Assembly (NCBI GenBank): GCA_017442465.1
Contig: JAFRZQ010000191.1
Coordinates: 1 to 6,052, forward strand
Direction: 5' to 3'
DNA length: 6,052 bases
Source: Anaerotignum sp.
GTDB taxonomy: Bacteria > Bacillota > Clostridia > Lachnospirales > Anaerotignaceae
The notes beneath the pieces are model-generated. The model was not told the DNA's origin and made no database searches. It was given only the letters and a program-made list of their open reading frames with translations. Of the stretch, positions 1 to 4,145 are shown piece after piece. A program made the position numbers and the translations under genes. The first letter of the stretch is position 1, and the number at the start of each line of letters is the position of its first letter.

Positions 1-695
1 AATCTATTTATAAACTTTTTGATGGCTTTTGTCAAGGCAAACTCAGGATTTATTTTCAAAAACCTTGAGATATTCACCAATGCAAACAAAACATCCCCAA
101 ATTCCTCCTCAATATCGCCATTTTCAGCGGCTGCAGCAGCCTCCAGTTCCTGCACTTCTTCATATACTTTTTTGAAGGCATCGGCAGTCACAGGAAAGTC
201 GAAACCGACATCCGCCGCCTTTTTCTGCACCTTTCTGGCACGGATGAGGGCAGGCAGGGCTTCGGGCACACTTTTCATCACTTCTGTCTGGGTCTTTGTA
301 TCTTTTTCCACCTTCTTCAGAGCTTCCCAGTTCACCAGCACCTGTTCAGGCGTATCCGCCTTCACTTCGCCGTTGCCGAATACATGGGGATGGCGGTAAA
401 TCATCTTTTCGCCGATGCCGCGGATAACGTCTTCTAATGTAAAGGCTGCATCTTCGCCCTTTTCTTCTTCAATACGGGCATGGAACACCACCTGCATCAG
501 CACATCCCCCAGTTCTTCGCAGAGATTGGGCATATCATTATTGTCAATAGCGTTTGCCGCTTCGTAGGCCTCCTCCAGCATATCCATACGCAGGGTCTCG
601 TGGGTCTGCACCCTATCCCAGGGACAGCCATTTTCCGCCCGCAGGGCTTTCATGACTTCCACAAAATCATCAAGGGTATATCTTTTTTCTTCCAT
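1..695 (-). CDS. mazG: MazG nucleoside triphosphate pyrophosphohydrolase (3' end beyond window)
   Basis: Cytoplasmic house-cleaning enzyme of the all-alpha NTP-PPase family, which hydrolyses (often non-canonical) NTPs to NMP and pyrophosphate. The visible 231 residues begin MEEKRYTLDDFVEVMKALR and carry the family signature CPWDR (about 24-28), the first metal-binding domain with E41/E42, E45, E61 and D64 (EELGDVL), the RHPHVFG motif (101-107), and a second MazG repeat with EEVQELE and EEEFGDVLFALVN near the end. The reading frame is still open (KFINR) at the left edge, so some tens of C-terminal residues are missing. The start is the ATG at 695-693, preceded by a strong AAGGAGG about eight bases upstream (701-710). 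It is the short form, without the N-terminal tetrapyrrole methylase domain of Bacillus YabN. It is transcribed divergently from nfnA; I found no convincing promoter of its own. Family assignment is firm; substrate preference is not readable. Confidence 0.95.
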   Translation of the reverse strand, partial: MEEKRYTLDDFVEVMKALRAENGCPWDRVQTHETLRMDMLEEAYEAANAIDNNDMPNLCEELGDVLMQVVFHARIEEEKGEDAAFTLEDVIRGIGEKMIYRHPHVFGNGEVKADTPEQVLVNWEALKKVEKDTKTQTEVMKSVPEALPALIRARKVQKKAADVGFDFPVTADAFKKVYEEVQELEAAAAAENGDIEEEFGDVLFALVNISRFLKINPEFALTKAIKKFINR

Positions 696-718
696 TATGG
701 ATTCCTCCTTATCGTAAT

Positions 719-735
719 GGGACAGAATTCGTCCC
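719..735. repeat. Short inverted repeat GGGAC-n7-GTCCC in the mazG leader
   Basis: Five-base arms (719-723 and 731-735) surround AGAATTC. In the mazG transcript this would form a small hairpin ending about nine bases before the Shine-Dalgarno sequence. It could be a regulator site or a weak translational hairpin, or chance; the arms are short. Confidence 0.3.
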
Positions 736-769
736 GCAAATTGTTCGTTTCCTATAAAGAAATCCGCAC

Positions 770-801
770 TTTTCCGTCTGAAAAATGGCGTTTTTCCGTC
801 T
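770..801. repeat. Direct repeat pair TTTTCCGTCT, 22-bp period
   Basis: The ten-base sequence TTTTCCGTCT occurs at 770-779 and again at 792-801. The period of 22 bp is about two helical turns, so both copies face the same side of the DNA. The second copy touches the presumed -35 region of the nfnAB promoter, the usual position of an activator site. The bound protein, if any, is unknown. Confidence 0.4.
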
Positions 802-829
802 TTTGCCTATTCTGCTTTTGTGTTATGAT
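801..829 (+). promoter_or_regulatory. Probable extended -10 promoter of nfnAB
   Basis: The -10 is TATGAT at 824-829 with an upstream TG (821-822), giving the extended -10 form TGnTATGAT. The -35 is weak: TTTTGC (801-806) lies at the ideal 17-bp spacing, and TTGCCT (803-808) at 15 bp. A poor -35 is compatible with an extended -10. Transcription would start near 836 and give a leader of about 85 nt before the nfnA start codon. This is inferred from sequence only. Confidence 0.5.
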
Positions 830-854
830 AGATACAATTATACCGTAACATCCC

Positions 855-874
855 CCGAAAGAAAACCCTTTCGG
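855..874 (+). promoter_or_regulatory. Hairpin in the nfnA 5' leader
   Basis: CCGAAAG (855-861) and CTTTCGG (868-874) form a perfect seven-base-pair stem with a six-base loop (AAAACC). No T tract follows, so it is not an intrinsic terminator. It lies about 45 bases before the start codon and may stabilise or shield the 5' end of the mRNA. Confidence 0.4.
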
Positions 875-885
875 CAAAACCAATC

Positions 886-905
886 CATAGAGAGTACATA
901 GAGAG
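886..905 (+). repeat. Direct repeat CATAGAGAG, 11-bp period, before the nfnA ribosome binding site
   Basis: CATAGAGAG occurs at 886-894 and 897-905 with two bases between, so the period is 11 bp. The second copy runs into the purine-rich ribosome binding region AAAGGAAGGAA. It may be a recent slippage duplication or add extra purine-rich ribosome contact. Confidence 0.45.
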
Positions 906-921
906 AAAGGAAGGAACCCGC

Positions 922-1776
922 ATGTTTCGTATCGTAGATAAAAGAGAGCTGAACAGCATGGTAACCCTGCTGGAGATCGAAGCTCCCTTCGTAGCAAAGA
1001 AAGCACAGGCAGGTCAGTTCATCATCTTCCGCGTGGATGAATACAGCGAAAGAGTGCCCCTGACCATCGCAGATTATGACAGAGAAAAAGGCACAGTGAC
1101 CATCATCTTCCAGAAAGTTGGTCTGTCCACACAGATGCTGGCTGCAAAGGAAATCGGCGATTCCATTCAGGACTTCGTTGGCCCTCTGGGCGTTGCCACA
1201 GAATATGACGGTATGAAAAAAGTTGCTGTTGTGGGCGGCGGCGTAGGCTGCGCCATTGCATACCCTCAGGCAAAAGCACTGCACAATCTGGGCGTGGAAG
1301 TTGACGTTATTGCCGGTTTCAGAAACAAGGATATTGTCATCCTGGAAGACGAAATGAGCGCAGTAGCAACAAACTACTACCTGATGACAGACGATGGCTC
1401 TCAGGGTGAAAAAGGCTTTGTAACAGACAAACTGAAATCCCTGATCGAAGCAGGCAACAACTATGATGCTGTTATCGCCATCGGCCCCATCCCCATGATG
1501 AAATTTGTGAGCCTCACAACAAAACCCTTCGGTATCAAGACGATCGTTTCCCTGAACCCCATCATGATCGATGGTACAGGTATGTGCGGCGGCTGCCGTG
1601 TGACCGTAGGCGGCAAAATCAAATTTGCCTGCGTAGACGGCCCCGACTTTGATGGTCACGAAGTAGACTTCGACGAACTGATGAACCGTAACTCCATTTA
1701 CAAAGCAAGAGAAGCGGAACTGACAGAAACACACATCTGCCGTATGGATAAACTGGCAAACGATCTGATCAAATAA
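922..1776 (+). CDS. nfnA: NfnA, small subunit of NADH-dependent reduced ferredoxin:NADP+ oxidoreductase
   Basis: 284 residues, the usual length of the small subunit of the bifurcating transhydrogenase NfnAB (also called SudB). With NfnB it couples oxidation of reduced ferredoxin and NADH to the reduction of two NADP+ in the cytoplasm; NfnA holds the NADH site, one FAD and a [2Fe-2S] cluster. The order of parts is a ferredoxin-reductase-like beta-barrel FAD domain (about 1-95, with RVPLTIAD at 44-51), an NAD-binding domain with VVGGGVGCA (103-111), and a C-terminal cluster motif MCGGCRV plus FACVDGP, giving Cys222, Cys225 and Cys237. Asp217 may supply the fourth, non-cysteine ligand known for this family. 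The ATG at 922 follows AAGGAAGGAA. nfnB starts 15 bases after the stop. PyrK-type dihydroorotate dehydrogenase electron-transfer subunits are relatives, but the nfnB partner decides the call. Confidence 0.92.
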   Translation: MFRIVDKRELNSMVTLLEIEAPFVAKKAQAGQFIIFRVDEYSERVPLTIADYDREKGTVTIIFQKVGLSTQMLAAKEIGDSIQDFVGPLGVATEYDGMKKVAVVGGGVGCAIAYPQAKALHNLGVEVDVIAGFRNKDIVILEDEMSAVATNYYLMTDDGSQGEKGFVTDKLKSLIEAGNNYDAVIAIGPIPMMKFVSLTTKPFGIKTIVSLNPIMIDGTGMCGGCRVTVGGKIKFACVDGPDFDGHEVDFDELMNRNSIYKAREAELTETHICRMDKLANDLIK

Positions 1777-1791
1777 GGAGGTAACGGTATC

Positions 1792-3183
1792 ATGGCAAAT
1801 ATGAGTCCCGAAAAAATCAAGATGCCCGAACAGGCACCTGATATCAGAAATAAAAACTTTGAAGAAGTAGCACTGGGCTACACAGCAGAAATGGCCATCG
1901 AAGAAGCAACCAGATGCCTGAACTGCAAACACAAACCCTGCGTAAGCGGCTGCCCCGTAAACGTACGCATCCCCGAATTCATTGAAAAAGTAGCAGCAGG
2001 CGACTTCATGGAAGCGTATAAGGTAATCACATCCACAAACGCACTGCCCGCAGTCTGCGGCCGCGTTTGCCCTCAGGAAAGCCAGTGCGAAGCAAAATGT
2101 GTACGCGGCATCAAAGGCGAAGCAGTAGCCATCGGTCGTCTGGAACGTTTCGTTGCGGACTGGTACATGGCAAACTGCGATGAAATGCCCGAAAGACCCG
2201 CAACAAACGGCAAAAAAGTTGCTGTCATCGGTTCCGGCCCCTCCTCTCTGGCATGTGCAGGCGATCTGGCAAAACAAGGCTACGAAGTGACAATGTTCGA
2301 AGCATTCCACAAAGCCGGCGGCGTACTGGTTTACGGTATCCCCGAATTCCGTCTGCCTAAGGCCATCGTACAGAAAGAAATCGATAAACTGTCCGCTTTG
2401 GGCGTAAATATCATGACAAACATGGTTATCGGTAAGGTTCTGTCCATCGATGAAATCATCGAAGACATGGGCTTTGACGCCGTATTCGTAGGCACAGGCG
2501 CAGGTCTGCCTTCCTTCATGGGCATCCCCGGTGAAGCACTGGTAGGCGTATACTCCGCAAACGAATACCTGACAAGAATCAACCTGATGAAAGCATACCT
2601 GTCCGAATACGACACACCTATCCGTAACTCCAAAGCAGTAGCCGTTGTTGGCGGCGGTAACGTTGCTATGGACGCGGCAAGATGTGCAAAACGTATGGGC
2701 GCAGAACACGTATATGTCGTATACCGCCGTTCCGAAGCAGAAATGCCCGCACGTCTGGAAGAAGTACACCACGCAAAAGAAGAAGGCATCGAATTCCACC
2801 TGCTGCGTAACCCCGTGAAGATCATCGACGATGGTAACGGTCAGGTTTGCGGTATCGAATGCCTGAAAATGGAACTGGGCGAACCCGATGCATCCGGCAG
2901 AAGAAGCCCCCTGCCCGTGGAAGGCTCCAACTATGTGATCGATGTTGACACAGTTGTTATGTCCATCGGTACATCCCCTAACCCTCTGATCAGAAGCACA
3001 ACAAAGGGTCTGGAAACAAATAGAAAAGGCTGCCTGGTGGTAAACGAAGAAACAAACCAGACAACAAGAGAAGCAGTATATGCCGGCGGCGACGCTGTAA
3101 CAGGCGCAGCTACAGTAATCCTCGCTATGGGCGCAGGTAAAAAAGCTGCCGCAGCTATCGATGAATATCTGAAAAATAAATAA
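1792..3183 (+). CDS. nfnB: NfnB, large subunit of NADH-dependent reduced ferredoxin:NADP+ oxidoreductase (GltD-like)
   Basis: 463 residues, full length for NfnB/SudA, often auto-annotated as NADPH-dependent glutamate synthase small subunit (gltA/gltD). It carries the bifurcating FAD, two [4Fe-4S] clusters and the NADP(H) site. Eight N-terminal cysteines are visible: C42, C45, C50, C54 and C89, C93, C99, C103. Glu96 in CPQES fits the unusual glutamate cluster ligand reported, as I recall, for the Thermotoga enzyme. FAD binding: VIGSGPSSLA (145-154) and the C-terminal AGGDAVTGAATVILAMGAG (431-449). NADP binding: VVGGGNVAMDAAR (285-297) followed by YRR (311-313), typical of 2'-phosphate recognition. 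No glutamate synthase large subunit is nearby and nfnA directly precedes it, so NfnB is preferred over GltD. The Shine-Dalgarno TAAGGAGGT (1774-1782) overlaps the nfnA stop codon, a sign of translational coupling. Codon use is very biased, without TTA, CTA or TCA. Confidence 0.92.
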   Translation: MANMSPEKIKMPEQAPDIRNKNFEEVALGYTAEMAIEEATRCLNCKHKPCVSGCPVNVRIPEFIEKVAAGDFMEAYKVITSTNALPAVCGRVCPQESQCEAKCVRGIKGEAVAIGRLERFVADWYMANCDEMPERPATNGKKVAVIGSGPSSLACAGDLAKQGYEVTMFEAFHKAGGVLVYGIPEFRLPKAIVQKEIDKLSALGVNIMTNMVIGKVLSIDEIIEDMGFDAVFVGTGAGLPSFMGIPGEALVGVYSANEYLTRINLMKAYLSEYDTPIRNSKAVAVVGGGNVAMDAARCAKRMGAEHVYVVYRRSEAEMPARLEEVHHAKEEGIEFHLLRNPVKIIDDGNGQVCGIECLKMELGEPDASGRRSPLPVEGSNYVIDVDTVVMSIGTSPNPLIRSTTKGLETNRKGCLVVNEETNQTTREAVYAGGDAVTGAATVILAMGAGKKAAAAIDEYLKNK

Positions 3184-3246
3184 GACCTTGGGGGCTTCAC
3201 CCCCAATACCCCCACCAACCTTTGAAAAGGTTGGATCCAAACTTTA
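3184..3246 (+). repeat. Two-hairpin 3'-UTR element, copy A
   Basis: It begins directly after the nfnB stop with GACC. Hairpin 1 is TTGGGGG-CTTCA-CCCCCAA (3188-3206). A C-rich spacer follows (3207-3214). Hairpin 2 is CCAACCTT-TGAA-AAGGTTGG (3215-3234), and then the box AAACTTT. Copy B on the opposite strand shares the whole layout, with paired base changes in both stems. It lies between the stop codon and the terminator at 3249-3283. Confidence 0.75.
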
Positions 3247-3248
3247 AT

Positions 3249-3283
3249 AAAAAAAGCGATTTCCAATCGGAAATCGCTTTTTT
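3249..3283. terminator. Bidirectional intrinsic terminator after nfnAB
   Basis: A perfect nine-base-pair stem, GCGATTTCC (3256-3264) and GGAAATCGC (3269-3277), has a four-base AATC loop. It is flanked by seven A residues (3249-3255) and six T residues (3278-3283), so it can end transcription from nfnB on the plus strand and from the small gene at 3452-3703 on the minus strand. Confidence 0.9.
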
Positions 3284-3319
3284 GTCGTTATCTCATTATT
3301 TACACGCCGAAGGCAAATA

Positions 3320-3381
3320 AAAGTTTCGGTCAAGCCTTTTCAAAGGCTTGCGGGTGCGTTGAGGGCAGAGCCCTCAAGGTC
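3320..3381 (-). repeat. Two-hairpin 3'-UTR element, copy B (inverted)
   Basis: Read on the minus strand it runs GACC, hairpin 1 TTGAGGGC-TCT-GCCCTCAA (3359-3377), an eight-base C-rich spacer, hairpin 2 CAAGCCTT-TGAA-AAGGCTTG (3331-3350), two more bases plus G, and AAACTTT (3320-3326). It has the same order, the same TGAA tetraloop and the same flanking boxes as copy A. It lies downstream of the minus-strand small gene and upstream, in that direction, of the shared terminator. Confidence 0.75.
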
Positions 3382-3416
3382 TTTTCGCCTTGCAAGCGGG
3401 TTTTTGAAGGGGTTTT

Positions 3417-3450
3417 GGGGGAACTTTTCCCAAGAAAAGAAAGTTCCCCC
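3417..3450 (-). repeat. Long hairpin at the 3' end of the small minus-strand gene
   Basis: GGGGGAACTTT (3417-3427) and AAAGTTCCCCC (3440-3450) form an 11-base-pair perfect stem with a 12-base loop, ending one base before the stop codon of the 3452-3703 gene. In the direction of that gene it is followed by AAAACCCC, not a T tract, so it is not a normal intrinsic terminator. An internal alternative stem, CTTTTC-CCAA-GAAAAG (3424-3439), is possible. It could protect the mRNA 3' end or belong to a larger composite repeat with copy B. Confidence 0.6.
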
Positions 3451-3451
3451 A

Positions 3452-3703
3452 TCAACCAAAATCATGCCTGTCATAAATCCCGCTACCTAAAGCCTCAAAA
3501 ACAGAAATAATCTTCTCAATGCGATCAAAACATTCTTCATCATCCAACTCATCTTCCTCCAGAATCCGCTTGATTGCCTGTAACGCCTGATAGCATTTCA
3601 TTTCCATCATTTCTTCCACCTTCATGTTCCATTTCGGCAATAATATTTCAAATTCTTCCGTTTCCAGAATCCTGCATAACATGTCGCGGTATAATTCCAT
3701 CAT
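3452..3703 (-). CDS. Small acidic protein of unknown function, divergent from an XRE regulator
   Basis: 83 residues, MMELYRDMLCRILETEEFE through GIYDRHDFG. No known domain is recognised with certainty. It appears largely helical, with a strongly acidic run EEDELDDEE (49-57), three cysteines (10, 37, 58), no signal peptide and no membrane segment, so it is probably cytoplasmic. I have a vague memory of similar small proteins ending in RHDFG next to HTH genes in other Clostridia, but cannot verify it. A GTG at 3709-3707 opens the frame further, but it lies inside the Shine-Dalgarno GAGGTG (3712-3707), so the ATG at 3703 is chosen; the ATG at 3700 is equally possible. A promoter overlapping operator O1 drives it, so the neighbouring XRE protein probably controls it. 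Length, ribosome binding site and context support a real gene. It could be the effector or partner of the regulator; nothing shows it to be a toxin. Confidence 0.7.
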   Translation of the reverse strand: MMELYRDMLCRILETEEFEILLPKWNMKVEEMMEMKCYQALQAIKRILEEDELDDEECFDRIEKIISVFEALGSGIYDRHDFG

Positions 3704-3718
3704 AATCACCTCAATTAC

Positions 3719-3747
3719 ATATTAACGGAAATACCGTTAAAAATCAA
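3719..3747 (-). promoter_or_regulatory. Promoter of the small acidic-protein gene
   Basis: On the minus strand TTGATT (3747-3742) and TAATAT (3724-3719) are separated by exactly 17 bp, and each matches the sigma-A consensus at four of six positions. Operator O1 fills the spacer and touches the -10, so a bound repressor would block polymerase directly. Confidence 0.55.
3722..3740. promoter_or_regulatory. Operator O1, perfect palindrome
   Basis: TTAACGGAAATACCGTTAA has perfect seven-base arms, TTAACGG and CCGTTAA, around AAATA. It is a typical size for a dimeric Cro/CI-type repressor site and lies within the promoter of the small acidic-protein gene. The adjacent XRE protein is the obvious candidate ligand (inference). 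Confidence 0.7.
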
Positions 3748-3764
3748 TAATGGTATTTCCGTTA
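3748..3764. promoter_or_regulatory. Operator O2, near-copy of O1 in inverse orientation
   Basis: TAATGGTATTTCCGTTA is the reverse complement of the O1 core with one changed base. Its centre (3756) is 25 bp from the O1 centre (3731). It lies upstream of the XRE gene where its promoter should be, which suggests autoregulation. The plus-strand promoter itself is poorly defined: TGTTCTAAT (3765-3773) may be an extended -10, without a good -35. Confidence 0.65.
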
Positions 3765-3781
3765 TGTTCTAATAGGAACAT
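3764..3781. repeat. Inverted repeat ATGTTC-n6-GAACAT before the XRE gene
   Basis: The six-base arms ATGTTC (3764-3769) and GAACAT (3776-3781) flank TAATAG. It adjoins O2 and ends just before the ribosome binding site of the XRE gene. Its sequence is unrelated to O1 and O2, so it could be a site for a second protein or a leader hairpin. Confidence 0.4.
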
Positions 3782-3797
3782 GAAATGAGGTGAGTGT

Positions 3798-4019
3798 ATG
3801 CTGCAGCGATTAAGAGATTTCAGAGAAGACAGAGATATTTCCCAGCAGAAAATGGCTGAACTGTTGAATGTAGCACAGACTACCTATTCCGATTATGAAC
3901 GCGGAAAAATCAATATTCCGTTAGATACACTCAAAAAACTTGCTCTTTTCTTCGATACGAGTATCGATTATCTTTTAGAATTAACGGACGAAGCAAAACC
4001 CTATCCACGTAAAAAATAA
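3798..4019 (+). CDS. Small XRE-family (Cro/CI-type) HTH transcriptional regulator
   Basis: 73 residues, essentially one HTH_3 (Cro/C1-type) domain plus a short basic tail (PYPRKK). The helix-turn-helix is clear: S15-QQKMAELLNV, turn, and recognition helix AQTTYSDYERG (26-36), followed by the family-typical stretch INIPLDTLKKLALFFDTSIDYLL (39-60). It has no peptidase, sensor or dimerisation domain. The ATG at 3798 is preceded by GAGGTGA at good spacing. It is divergent from the small acidic-protein gene, and the 94 bases between them carry two matching operators, so autorepression plus repression of the neighbour is the likely role (inference). The codon TTA is frequent here (residues in LRLRD, PLDT, LLELTD regions), while the nfn genes never use it; with the AT-richer composition this hints at separate ancestry. 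The Cro/CI assignment is firm; the regulon and ligand are unknown. Confidence 0.88.
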   Translation: MLQRLRDFREDRDISQQKMAELLNVAQTTYSDYERGKINIPLDTLKKLALFFDTSIDYLLELTDEAKPYPRKK

Positions 4020-4030
4020 TCTTTATTATA

Positions 4031-4076
4031 TGAGGGCTCTGCCCTCAAACTCCCGCTTAGGGAATAATTCCCTAAG
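4031..4076 (+). repeat. Two-hairpin 3'-UTR element, diverged copy C
   Basis: Hairpin 1 TGAGGGC-TCT-GCCCTCA (4031-4047) matches hairpin 1 of copy B apart from one flanking base. A short C-rich spacer ACTCCCG follows, then a different hairpin 2, CTTAGGGA-ATAAT-TCCCTAAG (4056-4076). The layout is that of copies A and B, but the TGAA loop and the AAACTTT box are absent. It lies between the stop codon of the XRE gene and the terminator at 4098-4135. Confidence 0.6.
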
Positions 4077-4097
4077 AACCCTATTTGTCTGCGACGC

Positions 4098-4135
4098 AAA
4101 AAAGCATATCCGATTCAGGATATGCTTTTATTTTT
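4098..4135. terminator. Bidirectional intrinsic terminator between XRE and thioesterase genes
   Basis: GCATATCC (4104-4111) and GGATATGC (4118-4125) form a perfect eight-base-pair stem with a six-base loop. Six A residues precede it and TTTTATTTTT follows, so it can end transcription of the XRE gene on the plus strand and of the thioesterase gene, whose stop is about ten bases away, on the minus strand. Confidence 0.88.
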
Positions 4136-4145
4136 CACGCCATAT

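Noticed and set aside
704..740. TTGCGG-17-TACGAT as a mazG promoter on the minus strand
   Set aside because: The spacing is ideal, but the start of transcription would fall within the Shine-Dalgarno sequence, removing it from the mRNA.
19..848. Plus-strand open frames opposite mazG and across its promoter region (19-399 and 480-848)
   Set aside because: They are antisense to mazG or run through the intergenic promoter area, lack ribosome binding sites and resemble no protein.
838..3240. Very long minus-strand open frame opposite nfnA and nfnB
   Set aside because: It mirrors two well-recognised genes, has no ribosome binding site, and its translation is cysteine- and phenylalanine-rich with no domain. 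It is a by-product of codon bias.
2931..3266. Minus-strand frame across the end of nfnB and the terminator, and the frame at 2331-2825
   Set aside because: Both overlap nfnB coding sequence on the other strand; the first also starts inside a terminator stem. No independent coding support.
3184..3451. CRISPR array or riboswitch in the repeat-rich gap
   Set aside because: The repeats are inverted, not regularly spaced direct repeats, and no known riboswitch core is visible. The elements follow genes rather than precede them.
3452..4019. Classical toxin-antitoxin pair
   Set aside because: The genes are divergent rather than co-transcribed, and the small acidic protein shows no RelE, HigB, HipA, MazF or Fic-type motif. 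Kept only as an open possibility in the findings.
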